Shown: positions 14,301-29,100 of the stretch, piece by piece | Position numbering within the stretch: position 1 is the stretch's first letter | Layout: every line of letters begins with the position of its first letter | Assembly: GCA_944474755.1 (NCBI GenBank) | Contig: OX104112.1 | Coordinates: 50,418,774-50,482,773, forward strand | Direction: 5' to 3' | Length of the DNA: 64,000 nucleotides | DNA from: Limnoperna fortunei | Lineage: Eukaryota; Mollusca; Bivalvia; Mytilida; Modiolidae | Translations under genes and position numbers: made by a program | Notes under the pieces: model-generated | Databases searched by the model: none | What the model was told of the DNA's origin: nothing | What the model saw: the letters and a program-made list of their open reading frames with translations, nothing else

Positions 14301-17300
14301 CAATTTTACGTGTTTGTTTTATTCAGTACAAGCCATACACCAGGAAGTGTACATTCATAATAATTTCCTGGAAAATATTGCATCAGACAAGGATTTAAAA
14401 AAAAACTCTCATTTAAAGGGACTATGTGAACTCTTTTTATTAACCTAACTATCTTATGACAGATGTGCACTTTCGGAAAATCAGTAAGGAAATGAATGGC
14501 ACAATCAATATAACTGCAATATGTATTGGTTTCCATTTTTGCCTGTCGTATAATACAAGTGCAATTTTATGAGAAATTAAAGATACATGTATTGTCTTTT
14601 TAATGCAATCAATACTTAAATTGAGTAAAAAATGATTTACTATCGTACGATTGGTACTTGTATCTCTCAGTTATAACGTACAAAATAAGGTAATTGTGTA
14701 CTATATGGATTAACTTAACTTCAATAAATTTTGTAATCTCGGATGTGTTGTAGTTATACTTCATTTATAAAGAGCCGTAATGTTTTGTGTATCCATTTTT
14801 ATACTTTATAGACTTGTAAAGAACTTTGATTGTTGCTTCTTAGTACAAGTTATACAACTTCAAAAGATATGTTTAAGACGCCCAGCGCAGTGAATAAGTA
14901 GACCCGTACGTCAGATTATAATATGGTAAGCCTGACCGCCGCAATCACACATTGAATAACGGGCAGAGTGTCAACCACTTTGTGCAATACAATTTCCTTT
15001 CAGATTTCGAAAAAGAGTAGGCACATTGTAAACACTGCAAAAGTCTTAACTCATCGTCTGTAGTTTTATGGCGAAATGACACAGTTTGCTTCTGGTAAAC
15101 CTTAGTACTCTCTTTCTGTTAACTCACCTTTTTATCTTGCAATTTATTCCTTTAAATAATATATTTGTAATCCAAATATTATTAATATGTTTATTTCTAT
15201 ATATTAGTGTATTATTGAACTGACTAGCGATCTAATACTTTCATTTCTTTTGAGTTTTCCTTTTTTATTGAATATCTAATAATTTTGGTGCTCGTCGTTT
15301 ATTAAAAATATTGTTCAAAAACGTTAACGTGTAAATTAACCATGTTTATGGCTCAGTACTATGCAGTTACGAGGGTATTTAATACATTTAATACTTTCCA
15401 TCCACATTTATTATTAACGGCCTTTAAAAACACACTGGCACTTGATACTTCAGGAGTGGCATTAATAAAATGTGGACAAATAACATTCCAGAGATCTAAT
15501 AGACATCTTAAAATATGGATATCTTGCTAAATGTAACAGCATTAATACTGTTCATTATTTTATATCCTACATGGCCATCCCCAAATGAAGTTTAAACCTG
15601 GCTGTAAGATCTTGTTGAACGCTACTTGTTAAAGGAGAACATGCTGATATGCCACTTATGCTGATATATGTTCTCCTTTCCTTTCCGAACTGCTTTGGTA
15701 CTCTTAAGAGTCCAAGTCCATAGAAGGCCTGCAGAAAAAGAAAGAAAAAGCACTGGCCCATACATTGCATTTCACTTTCCACAATATTGGTAGTGTTTTG
15801 TCCCTGAAAAGGGCTAAATTTTGTGACCATTTGCATTCAATATACCTTAGTCAGCTTGAAATTGAACTTAGGTCGCCTCTTATTTACACCTACTTCTAAA
15901 AATAGACTCGGGGACAACTACAAACAAGAAACTACAACACACGTGATGACTTCAACTTTCCAATTGTTAACTTCCTACTGCCTGTTGTTCATTAATATTA
16001 TTCCAGCAGCTCCTGCATGTGATGTGTACATTTACTTAAATGTTATCCTAGATCCTTCTATCGGTATTTCTCTAGACTGCTGAGTACCGATGACTACTCG
16101 GCTATGTAAATAAGGGTCTATTGTACCTTGGATATGTTATACCAATGATCAGCAAACATAGCTGAATTGATCGTTATTTGAAATCTTTCTTTCTAATATG
16201 ATTAAAAATAGGTAGTCTTTCCTATTTACGGATTTAATTTTTTCTAAGACATACACAACATACGTCTTGTGATAGATGTATGCACATTAAATAGCAACAA
16301 TGCCTTAATTGAGGCATGTCAGCAATGCAGCTTTTTTATATTGAGATAGAGGTAAATAAATAATTATATCTACCACTGTATTAAAACCAGTTTTTAAATA
16401 AAGGTCTACAGCATTATAATAGTTCCCCTACAAAATTTGATATCTTTTAACTTTTTCCAGGCAAATATTTGAACTGCATATCGGCCACAGAGTTAATTCG
16501 AACGTTTTAAGAAAAGTGTACTTACATACATCATTGATAAACATCGAATCAGTCTTTCTAGTGACGTAAGTGGCAAAAACTCCATTACTTATTTGTGTTG
16601 TGTCCGTCCGGCAAAACATTAAAAAATAGACATGGTGTTTGTGTCTATATATACCCACAATATGGACAGAATTAGTACAATATCTTCCACAGGAAGTTAT
16701 ATGAAGTTCATTTCCTAGTTATCTGTTTTACATAAAACCCTTTATATACGAGGTAAAAATTTCTAATTGCGATACTAACAACATAATGTCTTTTATATAT
16801 ACATGTCAAACAAATGTTACATGCATATCACAATAAGCGTTCTCGCGAATATCTGTTGTGACCGCCAGTTACATGAATATCTTTCTGCATTGCATTATTA
16901 TTGATTAAATTGAATGCTTTAGTCTAGACTCTGTCACGCTTTTTTTTACTCATGCTTAAAGTTGCTGTACTTGTTTTAGTGTTTCCAGGTAATGCAGTGA
17001 CATTATAACTCATACACGAGATCACAACAGCACGTGATGGCAAGGATTATCATTATTACGGTAACATTATGCTACATTTCTTTTTACTCGACTAAATGTT
17101 TAGGTGCTGTGGAATTACAATAAGATGTTCAACTCGTTCTATAAGTGTTCATTTAAATTTTCAACAAGTCGATCTGCAGATATAACACGATGCATAATAA
17201 TTTTACAAGTCCATAGTAGCATGTGCGGTCAAAGGTTGTAATGATTTAAATAATATAAAGCACCATTTGCAGCAAGATTAGAAATTTTGTACAGAATTAC

Positions 17301-19474
17301 AAAAATATATTAAAGCAATCTTTAAACAACGTTGCCACCGTGCTTGTTTTTGCAAATCTTAAACAAAACTGTATAAAATAAAGCTGATGTCAAAACGCAT
17401 GTTTAATTAATTTACCAGCCCTTTTTGCATCTACTGAGCTATAATGATAATCCTTTTTGCATCTACTAAAACATTATGATATTCTGTCATTATCTTAATC
17501 TTAAATATACATCTGCAGAATAATTGGAAAATTATTACAATACAAAAATCAAAACATCTTTATAAAATTAACTTTGTTAGAGTTCTTGTTTTTTTAGTAA
17601 AACCTAAGGAAGAACTGATGTGAAAGAGTATGTATAATGAATTTGTCTTCTTATAAAATAATTTATATATCTATAAATTAGGGTAATACGTTTGCATCTC
17701 AGAATATAAATTCTGTAGATACTGTTTATTAATGTCATCATTATTCAGTATTTAACCTTTGCCATTTGTTCTAAAAATAATAAATAATATTTTTTTGTGT
17801 TGCATAATTCAACTAGACCTTATATATTATATGACCCTATTAAAGGATGATGATTTGATTATTAAGGTATTTTTAATACACCTACAACAAAAGATTGGGT
17901 ATGATTTGTGTTTTTAAATTTTTTTTAAGACATTACATTTTGTTAAATACTTAGGCAAATGTACGCTGTATTATAAATTGCCATTCTTCAACATGCATAT
18001 TTCTTAAAGGAAAATGTCATAAAATGTATTCAAACGAACATTTTACCATCTGTCTTTTCTGAAATTTTGCAGCTGTAAACTACTCGTATGTGTGGGGATG
18101 GGTTAATGGTAAATGTGCATGTGTTTATATATGAGTCTGTTATATTCATAATGTTGTCGACATTTATTGTGCTGAATCAAGAGTTTGTTGTATTTAGGTT
18201 GATGTTATCCCTTAAGCAGTTCCATGGTCCAAACTAAATTAATCGTAAAGAAAAATCTACCTCTCAAATACGATTGAACATTTTCGAGGCATAAGTAATC
18301 TCTCCTATTCTTGGGTTTGACCTTTTACTAGAGATGACAATTAGTAATCGAAAGAGTCCAATAAGAGGCATGAACTGCTTCCTCGTGCACCCATGGTTTT
18401 TATTGAATTTCTGGTTGCCCACATTCTGTGTTTGTGTTTTTGGATTTCGTTTTGCGTTGCACATTTTGTCTACATCTGGATTTGTAATTGACTTTTGACT
18501 TTTGGTTTCTGTTGCTCAATTCTCCTGCTACGTTTATAATCATATCTGTTCATTTTTAATTTTAGCAACGAAACAGGACAAAAAACTGTCATTTGATCAC
18601 AAAACAGAAAATGACATTGTCTTTTTTCTACATAATGACATAATTAACATATTGTTCTTCTTGTAATACATTTCAAGCAAAAGTCTGGAAAACTTTATTG
18701 GTTCCTATCGTTTTGCAATCACAAATATATAACTGGTTTAATCGGTATATTTTTTGTTTTAATAACATTTTTTTTCGATGTAATGATTCATATATTTCAG
18801 ATCCTCGATCTTAAAAGTATTAAAATTGTAGTCAAAGGTAGATAACACTTGCCGGATTGAGTTTCAATTTTTTTGTCTTATATTACAAATAGTATTTATT
18901 ATATTTACCTGACAATTTTCTTAGTGTAAAAAACATTCAATGTTTTATCAGGTTTCTACCGTCACCTTATAAATGTAATACATTTAATAATAACTAAAAA
19001 TATAAAATATTAGATGTATATGTGTGAAGACGAAGATAACTTATATTTAAACATCATAAAAGAAGGTAATAACAAAATACTGTACACCAAGCCAAGAAAA
19101 CTGTCAACAAAATCCACCAGTCAAAGTCCGGGGATCTGGCAAACAATAACCAAAACTATAGTAACTACAACAATGGTCCTGACTTCAGTATTAATATTCT
19201 GTATAAAGAAAAAGAAAAGCCAAACTAATTGTAGATGGACAATCATATATTGCGTAATGAGTTTAAATGCTGATATAACCAAATACTCTAAGCTTCCATG
19301 GACTTCCTTACGATTCTTTTAAAAATATTGCAATATTGTAAAATGAGCTAGGTCAAAAAACAAAAAAAAAACATTTGAACAGTGTATTAGACAACAAAAA
19401 GGAGCCAATAAAAGTAAACAATTTTAGTAAACAGATAAACAGCGTCAATGACTGTAATCATTAAGACGTTCTCC
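11330..19474. other. long stretch without recognisable genes
   Basis: Only short open frames (60-102 codons) with no recognisable domain. One small inverted repeat stands out: 12-base arms 'aaaggagaacat' (15631-15642) and 'atgttctccttt' (15668-15679), whose loop holds 'gctgatat' twice. A 102-codon frame at 19014-19322 contains a hydrophobic run followed by four lysines, but without conservation data I do not call it a gene. Confidence 0.55.
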
Positions 19475-19752
19475 TTAAGGTATCCGACCCATAATTGAAG
19501 TCACCGTTTAATTTTATTTTTCGACCAAGAAATATAGCTTAATTAAATCAATATATCGCTAATTAATGATACAATTTAAATATCTCGTTTTACTATAAGT
19601 CAATTTTAACATTTTTAAATAAAAAAAGTTAGTTACTCAAATAGTATTTCCGATGTTTGCCGAAAATTACCGAGGTCTGCTCCATTGAAAAACAATGGAC
19701 ATCCGCGACACCAAATTTGATCACGTGGTCAATTATGGTCCGGATACCTTAA
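19475..19752 (+). mobile_element. TTAA-flanked MITE, copy 2
   Basis: TTAA occurs at 19475-19478 and 19749-19752. Between them, 270 bases begin 'ggtatccgacccataattg' and end 'caattatggtccggatacc', a near-perfect inverted pair. The element is homologous to 11110-11329 but inverted relative to it. It carries no open frame and is a fossil or passive non-autonomous DNA transposon of the TTAA-target class. Confidence 0.8.
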
Positions 19753-21231
19753 AGTACTAAAACATTTAACATTATTTTCGTGCACAACATGTACTACTAA
19801 ACCGACATTTAAAGAAAACTAGCAAGAAAATCAACCAAACAGCTAAATTCAGAAAGGTACTGGACACATATAAAAAGGAAATCAAGCAAACATGCACAAC
19901 AAATAAAATTCAAAACACAAAACCAGATTTAGGAAGAGTAATACGACAAAAGGGTGCACTAAAGTGATCCAAATCGTTAGTGTACACATCCTAAAAATGG
20001 AAATACCGATCACATGATCTAGCATAACCATTCAACAAAGCACTTGCTGGTGCTGCTGGATTTCTGCAATAGATGAACAGGATGAACAGAAAAAAAACAT
20101 TAGAACGTTAAAGCCATCAGCTTTCTTGTAGTACAGTATATAGCTTTCCTAAACTATTCCCAAGTGTGCTCTTAAGTTAAAGTAGAACATATGTGCATTG
20201 GGGTGGCCATTTTCTTTTTTGATATCGCTACGGAAGATAAATACTAATACATCAAACTTATCATTGTTAAGTGGCAAGACATTATTTGTGAATACACAAG
20301 AGGTAGAGACAATTAACACTTAAAACAATTCACAAAATTGTAATTTTTTGAAGTGTTGAGTGTCTCTTGACAGCTTTTGTCTGTTGTATTTTTAAAAACG
20401 TTTACAGTAATTTCCAAAAAATGTCTTTAGTTACAAATGTGTTGTTGTCATAAATTTTATTAAACTCAAAAAAGATCAAAAGGAATAATAAAAGTATTTA
20501 AGACTCTTTCACATAGACAATTGTGATATTTATAAGTAGCAGATGATTATTTATTTGTGTTTTCTTGTCTAAATCCATAAAGCAGATGTAATTAAATTAT
20601 TTGTTAGTGCATGTTGTAATGAATAATTGGTACTAATTTTGTGGAATAAGTTAGTACTGGCTTAAATATTGACTGTCAGATAAAAATAGACAATTTGTAC
20701 TTTTAATATACCTTCACTTTACACTTAATTTTGGACACATTACAAAATACTATTTATTTGCAATACAATAAATATGTATTCATTTAATGACATTGTAAGC
20801 CAACCTTTCATTATAATTATAAAAGATGTAAATATGCCTCGACTATAAACTTAATTCCGAATTCATTACAAAATTTTATTTATTTATTGTACCATGTATT
20901 TGCATACATTTATTATGTTCAAAAATATTGTCACATTGTACTGCACATTTGTGTTGTTCCGTCAAGACGCGACGTATTAGGGCCTACCACTGTCTGTGCG
21001 TTCCTCTTTGTTTTTTCCAGATGTGTACATTTTCCATGCTAAGTTGGGGATAAATGAAAATTAAATTTTTAATTTTTACAATTTGTTTAAATGTTGTGTC
21101 GTGTTAGAGTTATGCCTGTTAAATTGTCAAATTTTAAAAAATTCTGCTTTATTACGTGTTGCATATGTCTAAATCCGACTTATGTTATCATTCTTTGGTT
21201 TTCGGTGAAGTTATTCGCTCGGCGTTTTTGC
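19753..21231. other. no gene seen
   Basis: A+T-rich sequence. Local similarity between about 20700-20790 and 20830-20910 ('acttaat', 'cattacaaaa', 'tatttatt') suggests a small decayed tandem duplication of roughly 120-130 bases. Nothing else is supportable. Confidence 0.5.
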
Positions 21232-23450
21232 TTTTTAGCTCACCTGGACCGAAGGTCCAGGTGAGCTATTGCTATCACTTGGCGTCCGTCGTCCGTCGTC
21301 TGTCGTCCGTCGTCCGTCGTCCGTCGTCTGTCGTCCGTCGTAAACTTTTTCAAAAATCTTCTCCTCTGAAACCACTGGGCCAATTTTTTTCAAACTTGGC
21401 CACAATCATCCTTAGGGTTCCTAGTTTCAAGTTTGTACCCAGGGTGTTGATCAACAGACAAATATGGCCGCTGTTACTAAAAATAGAACATGGGGGTCAA
21501 CACAGGTTTTTGATCATTATCTAAAAAACTATAATAGCTATAGAGAAAACCGTAACTTCAAATTGATCAGCACATTAAGGTCTACAATAGTTGCTATTAG
21601 TGCAAAGTTGTGTATTGGCTTCTTGTAGGAGTTATTGCCCTTTTTTGTCGATTTTTGACAAAATTTTTGGTATTTACAATATAACCTGAAAAATATACGA
21701 GGTAGAGTGAAACTGTAAATGGCAAAAATGATCAGCAATAAAAGCCCTACAATTCACTTGATTGGTCTGAAATTGTCAGATGACTCTTTATATGAGTTAT
21801 TGCCCTTAAATGGTAATTTTTTATGAAATTTTCCGTTTTTGTCCTGTAACTTTAAAACTATAACAGCTAGAGTAAAACTGTAAATAGCAAAAATGATCAA
21901 CAATACAAGCCCTACAATTCACTGTATTAGTCTGAAATTGTCAGATGACTCCTTATAGGAGTTATTGCCCTTAAATGGCAATTTTTTATGAAATTTTCCG
22001 TTTTTGTCCTGTAACTTGAAAACTATAGCAGCTAGATTGAAACTGTAAATTGCACAAATGATCAGCAATAAAGACCCTACAATTCACTTGATTGGTCTGA
22101 AATTGTCAGATGACTCCTTATATGAGTTATTGCCCTTAAATTGTAATTTTTTATGAAATTTTCCGTTTTTGTCCTGTAACTTTAAAACTATGACAGCTAG
22201 AGTAAAACTGTAAATAGCAAAAATGATCAACAATACAAGCCCTACAATTCACTGTATTAGTCTGAAATAGTCAGATGACTCCTTATAGGAGTTATTGCCC
22301 TTAAATGGCAATTTTTTATGAAATTTTCCGTTTTTGTCTTGTAACTTGAAAACTATAGCAGCTAGATTGAAACTGTAAATTGCACAAATGATCAGCAATA
22401 AAGACCCTACAATTCACTTGATTGGTCTGAAATTGTCAGATGACTCCTTATATGAGTTATTGCCCTTAAATGGTAATTTTTTATGAAATTTTCCGTTTTT
22501 GTCCTGTAACTTTAAAACTATAACAGCTAGAGTAAAACTATAAATAGCAAAAATGATCAACAATACAAGCCCTACAATTCACTGTAATTAGTCTGAAATT
22601 GTTAGATGACTCCTTATAGGAGTTATTGCCCTTAAATGGCAATTTTTTATGAAATTTTCCGTTTTTGTCCTGTAACTTGAAAACTATAGCAGCTAGATTG
22701 AAACTGTAAATTGCACAAATGATCAGCAATAAAGACCCTACAATTCACTTGATTGGTCTGAAATTGTCAGATGACTCCTTATAGGAGTTATTGCCCTTAA
22801 ATTGCAATTTTTTATGAAATTTTCCGTTTTTGTCCTGTAACTTAAAAACCATAGCAGCTAGAGTGAAATAATAAATTGTAAAAATGATCAGCAAAAAAGA
22901 CCTACAATTCATTTAATTGGTCTGAAATTGTCAGATGACTCCTTATAGGGGTTATTGCCCTTAAATGACAATTTTGTTAAGAAATTTTCCATTTTTGTCC
23001 TGTAACTTGAAAACTATAGTAGCTAGATTAAATCTGTAAATTGCACAAATGATCAGCAATAGAAGCCCTACAAATGATTGCTTAGTCCAAAAATTGCAAG
23101 ATGACTCTTTATAGGAGTTATTGCCCTTTCATTATGAATTTGGACATATGAACAGTTTTTTAATTATAAATTAGTCTATAACACACCTATTAGTAGAGTA
23201 AAACTGTAAATTTCTAAAGTACCCTAAAGGACAATGCCTAAAAACCATTTAATTTTCAGAAATTGTGGATGGCACCTTATAGGAGTTATTGTATTTAACA
23301 AATTTTTTGAAGAAATGTTTAGTTTTTGCACAGTAACTTAAAAGCTATAACAACTAGACTGAAACTGTTAATTTCAAAAATTTTAATATAGTTTAAGTCA
23401 TTTGGATTCCAGGTGAGCGATTACAGGCTCCTGGGAGCCTCTAGTTTTTT
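21232..23450 (+). repeat. 'agctcacctgg' element with internal 165-bp tandem units
   Basis: The element opens with 'tttttagctcacctgg' and a perfect hairpin, then a GTC-rich microsatellite (21284-21340). It closes with 'ccaggtgagcgattacagg' near 23410 and a small 'ggctcctgggagcc' hairpin. The ends are thus inverted relative to each other ('agctcacctgg' / 'ccaggtgagc'). Between them lie about 11 units of 165 bases. 'gttattgccc' recurs near 21631, 21796, 21961, 22126, 22291, 22456, 22622, 22786, 22951 and 23116. Units alternate between two subtypes ('agcaaaaatgatcaacaat' and 'gcacaaatgatcagcaat'), giving a 330-base dimer, most homogeneous from 21800 to 22740. No long open frame runs through it. 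It looks like a dispersed molluscan repeat that grew by unequal exchange. Confidence 0.8.
21237..21267. repeat. perfect 14-bp-arm hairpin at the repeat's left end
   Basis: 'agctcacctggacc', the loop 'gaa', then 'ggtccaggtgagct' form an uninterrupted inverted repeat. It marks the left terminus of the 2.2-kb element and could form a stable stem in RNA. Confidence 0.85.
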
Positions 23451-26179
23451 ATACCAAAATATATGTAAAAGCATTGACCTTAATTTATACACGGGAACAA
23501 TGTAATCCAAGCATACGTTGGTTATTGTCCCTTGACTTTAGGCTCTTGTTGTTCGGTCGGTTATGTTTCACACAAACATGTAAAAAAATATTGGTAGGTA
23601 TAGCATAGTATGTAAACATATGTCAGAAGAAGTAAACAATAATTCCATATCTTTAAGATATAAACAAAGTTGCAATTAATAGTACTATGTAACGTGAAAT
23701 AGACATATAAATATATGTCCTTGAATGTCCACATTATGTTTTGTAATGTATCAACATTAATTATTGTTCATGCATATTCCTATAGTACAAATACTTTATT
23801 GTGTTGTCGCACAGAAATCTGTTATGTCGGATAATGACATGGCCTTGTACAATGCGTACATCAGCTTATGCACTTCATAACACATCAATTAATTTGCAGT
23901 ACTAACTTATATAATTCATATGGCGTTGTACAATGCGTACATCAACTTAAGCATTATCATAACACATAAACTAAAGAGTATTGCAGACTTATTTACATCA
24001 TATGCAATAACAGCTTTTATATCACAGAGGAGAAATATACTGTCGCACAGAAATTTGTTCTGGCAGGTAACGGCAGTAAACTTTTGCGGAACGATTGAAA
24101 TTCAATGTTGTCTATAGCCTTTTTTAAACTTCCTAAATTTGATTTAAATTTTATAATAGTGTTTTTAGCCGGCTATTGAGTAGAATACATTTAGAAAAAT
24201 ATTTTTTGTAATTAGTGTTATAGCAAATGATCAACTTATTTAAATTATCAAGAGGACAATCTATAACTATTCAATTCAAAAATTTTGTTTACTATCACTG
24301 TCGCCGAGAAATATGACTTTGATTTGAGATCACACGACATGTTTGCAATTGTTTTCAGTGCTATGCCAGCCGCACATGGCTAGACAAATTTTCGCTTACA
24401 TAAATATTTGCTCGACTTCATTCCGCCTGTGTAGACAAAAACGGTTGAGCTACTGGTAAAGGTGCTTAAAACAAGGATAGAGATTTATTTTAAAATCGTG
24501 TCCCACATACCTACAGCGCCATCTATTTTTAGACAAAAAAAACCTTTGAATCAACACATTGTTCCATTCCTTCTGAGTTGCATTAAAAATATATCTTACA
24601 AACTCGAAATAACAAACTGATAAATTTTCACATTAAAGTTATGTTTTCTCGATCAAAATCTTAAAATATCTGTTAAAGATTTATACTAAGGGCGAATGTC
24701 AATCCCTATCTAATCAAAACCATGAGTCATGGTATAAACATTATGAAGAAGATATAGTTATGATGAACCTCTGACATTTAAATGAGATCTTTAGGCAGAA
24801 TATCATTAAAGCACAAACAGTTGAATTCCTATCACATGACCTCGATGTATCTATAGCATCTTTAATAACAGATGTAGTCAATCATTGACGATAACAATAG
24901 GAAAGCATTATAGGTGTTATTAACATTTTACTGACGAATTAGTACAACGATTTATTTGATGGCATTGAAACGACATACGTATGTTTTAATGTCTCATTGG
25001 TTCACCAATCCTTAGCAATCAGTTGTATAGGGAAAAATTATATCTCGGTTTTCGTTTCTGACACGATTGTGGTCATTTTTTAAACCTTAAATAGTGTGTA
25101 AATGTATTTTATCTGGTATAAAAATTAGTTTTAATAATTAACAAATATGATACGAATGTTTATAAATATTCAAAGCATTTCAAATTATTTTACATTAATT
25201 GAAAGAAGTTATCATAAGAAGTTAGAAATCAAAAACAGAATTATTGTGTATTACTGTTATATGACAGAAATCTTATTGTTTCAGAATTGCCACACTAACT
25301 CAAAAAAGTCAAATGAGTCAAGTAGTAACAACAAATTTCAAGGCCCAAACCACTAATACGAAGCCATGAGACAAACAACAGCAAACACACAACAAAAGAC
25401 AGTGACACTTTAAAAAAGCTTTTTCGCTGTAAAAATGAACGTTCCGATGATTTCAGTCAAACGGTAAAACAATATTTTTATTGAGTTTGAATTTGACTCA
25501 ATACTTGTTCAAGATGAATTACATTTGCTTGTTTATATTTCTTGCCACTCATAAAAGATGAATCCTTATTGTCATACTAAACATGTATCTAAATAGAAAT
25601 TAATTTTATGATATTTAATGAGATCTTGAAATCAAAATTTCATTGTAGGTGCAAATTCAATTTAATCAAACACGTTTATAGTGGACTTAACAATTCTGCC
25701 AATCTTACTATCTGAAAAATTGGCATGATCAAAATAAAACATAAAGTGTGTTATGGCTGCCATGTTATATAAGAATCAGAGGATTTTACACTTAAATTAC
25801 AAAAATTAAATTTAAAAGCTTTCCATTGTTACCTAACATTTTTTATATAATCGTTATATGGGCTTTTACCTATTAGTACTATTTCCAACATTCCATGTTC
25901 AGCAAATTTTCAGTCCAACAATTACAGTTACAGTTATGAGCTTACAGTTTTTAGGGGATTTTGATATACACAGTGAACCTCCACCAAAACATCTTTTTGG
26001 TAGGTAAGATGATAATCGCTGAACTAATATACATGCAAATATATGTACTAACTCGTCAACCTTGACTGATATTTTAGAAATAAATATACATAAAAGGATA
26101 TATGATATGTGGAATAAGGTTTAGACTCTTATGCTATTCTGTTTAGAAATTTTAATATTTGAGTTTCCTTTATCAGTAA
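23451..26179. other. no gene seen; local duplication near 23.8-24.0 kb
   Basis: 'ttgtacaatgcgtacatca' occurs near 23845 and again near 23926 with following 'ataacacat'. 'gtcgcacagaaat' occurs near 23806 and 24042. These are fragments of a small local duplication. The rest is A+T-rich without a believable exon. Confidence 0.5.
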
Positions 26180-29100
26180 ATGGTAAATGGACATTGCAGT
26201 CAAATTTCCTATTGCCACATGCATGCACTTGAAGTTATTGAGTTTGTCGTGAATGCTTTTAAAATCACGTTAAAAAAAGACCAGACGGTTGAACGTGTCA
26301 GACACATACAAAACAAAACCACTAACATCAAACCCATACAAAACAAACAAATTGAAGAAATAAGGTCAAATTTCAAAACTTGTTTAAAACATGGTGAACG
26401 TTGTCCATACCAAACCAAGTTCAATAATATGCAAAAAAATCTGACCTCATTAAATTTAGTTTGTATTTATCAGTAGTCGATCAAAGACATTTTTACATTC
26501 AAATATCCCATTCCCATATGCTTACCCTTGAAATAAGACAATTGCGTTATTGAACTTTTGCGTAAGTTTTTTAATGTATTTGATTAAAGACCAGACGGTA
26601 GAATAGTGTCTGACACAGACAGTATAAACATCAAATCCATACAAACATTTAAACTGTAGGATACACAAAAATGTATATAAAAGTTTAAAGTCAATAATCT
26701 AATTTCGAAAATTGTTCAAACATGGTGAGCGTTGACCATACCAAACCAAGTTCAATAGTGTAAAATAAGGTTTCACAATCAATCAAATTTCACAAAACAA
26801 ATCAAATTAAATTATACATAGCAGTATTTGAAAAATAAAAATCAATCAAAGGATGATTAGAGTACATTTTTCGGTATAGGATACTGACAAATATTGAAAT
26901 GGCTTTGATAAGCTAAAATGTAAAACTTTATTCAGGTACCACTCAAGAGAAATAGGGTCTCCTAAAACTGGTGTTATTTAAGTATATGTCCAGCAAGTTT
27001 TTAAGCTACTACAACGACATCTAAAATTTAGTGTCATAAGCTTTTTGTTGCACAATCTATGTGGTCTCTTGATTGTATTTTGAATTTTCTAATTAGAGCA
27101 GTCGTGCGTCATTCTATTTTTTCTGCATGTTGGTTAACTTTGTACATAATGGCATTTGTATGTACAGTTTAATTAGTATTAAAGCCGATTGCGTAACTTG
27201 TAAAAGTACATTTGTTTATATGCAAGTGATTTCACTAAAGGCGACAGATAAATAATAAGTATTGATAAATAACCTTTACGTTTAAGTTCATTTAAGCGTG
27301 TTTACATATAGCAACAACAAACATAGAACAGAAGTTGAACTTTGTTCTTGTTTGGATTGTATAACCGATTAAAGAATGTTTAACACATTACTTTTGTTTT
27401 TGCCAAGATTAGCTGATGAATTTTTAACTTTTTTTAAACAATTCAACGTAATGTCTATAATTGCATAATAAATGTGTTTTATCAATATTTTGCAGTATTT
27501 TCCTTCGATCTTTATTTGCGGTTATATCCTATCTCACTCTACTAGCGTGAGATGGGCCCATCTCACCTCGCTGTCAAGACGTCGTCAAGCAAACACCATG
27601 ACGTTACAATGTTACAAAACAGCGATAAACAGATTACTTTATCAATAGGCATTTTTGCATTCAAATCTCACCATTTTCATACCCTGTATAAATTAGATCA
27701 ATTGATCAAAAAATATCTTTACATGTTAAACTTGTAACATTACAGAAACTAACGACCAAAGATAATAAAACGTCTTATTATGAAGTAAATAACATTTCTC
27801 TCGTGACAGTGCTATGCCGTCTGTCAGATATAGCATGGTATAACAACATTTTGGCATTATTTTCATGCAATATATGAGTTAATTTACTGTTGTTTACGAA
27901 TATCATACAATTGTATGTTCTAAACAGTGTTTAAAAGTTGCTCGTGTTGCCTGATTCTTGTTAAATAAACGTTTAAGTGATATTGAACTTTCCATGTATT
28001 GACAAATAAGCTATTGCATGAAATCAAATAGCTTTAATGAAAAGTCCTTTACGACATTAGTATAAAGCGCTGTATTACCACTATAAAAGAAATAGTAGTA
28101 GTAATAAAATAGTAGCAGGTAGGTTTTTTTTTTACTTCACCGTGCAATCTGTCCACCTAAATACTATTACGGATGTTGCTTATCATCCTTTATAATTGTC
28201 AGTAACAAATCTATTTCATATTAAAAAAATAATAAGCTTTAATAAGTTTATTCCAGCTCGGAATCTATACGACAACTTGAGCAAATATCCACTGTATTTT
28301 GTATAATCAGTACATTTACACTGTTTATATAAAAATATTTTTAGACTTGAAGCTTTAATTATGTGTAAAGTGATTGTTTAATGATAATTGATACAGTAAC
28401 AGCGACCTTTTGTATAGTCTATCATAACAAGCAATTACTGACAAGGCCAAAAAATGAATTCCAGATAAAACCAGAGAAGCTACTATGCAGATAACATTTG
28501 GTTTAATGCGAAAAAACCCTGAAGTACTGTAAAAACGTTAGGAAAAAGGTTTTATTCGCCGTCATCAAGATAAATCTAGAGATAGTTGTGTTCATGTGGC
28601 ATACCAAGGTGGCAAAGAAAAATATTTAATTAGTATTTTTAAAAGGATCGCTGTTTAAAGGAAAGCGGAACGTTGTATTCGTATTGTCATGTAAATACGA
28701 TTATAATTTGTGATACAAGAACAAACAAGTATAGCTCTGTTATACACATTCAATATACTTCTCCTATCATAAAAACCTGACAAAAAGAAAACAGAAGACA
28801 AATGTAAAAGTTTAAAGTAAATTTATTTTTAATTTTAGGAACCACAAACAGGGTCCAATGTCGACAACTAATCAGATTTCATAACACAAATCGAATTAAA
28901 TTTATACATAGCAGTGTTTGAAATATAAAGAAAAATCTAGGGAGTTTTGGAGTCTATTGTTCGGTATAAGGCACTGACAAATGTTATACTACTTTCGATA
29001 AATTATAAAATCAAACTTGAGTTCAGACACCATTCAAGTGCAAAGGGTACTCCATAGACAGGTTTTTAGTACAAATTCAGCAAGCATGAAATTGTCATAC

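Noticed and set aside
15823..16083. 86-codon frame with a hydrophobic stretch and several cysteines, as a secreted peptide
   Set aside because: The hydrophobic part lies in the middle rather than at the start, and there is no cysteine pattern or second exon to support it.
19014..19322. 102-codon frame with a hydrophobic run followed by KKKK, as a membrane exon
   Set aside because: Low-complexity Thr/Lys-rich composition, no matching exons around it, and no recognised domain. It might deserve a conservation test but cannot be supported here.
26180..26476. 98-codon frame near 26.2 kb as a gene
   Set aside because: It lies in a diverged duplicated block whose other copy (26591-26760) is full of indels and does not keep the frame.
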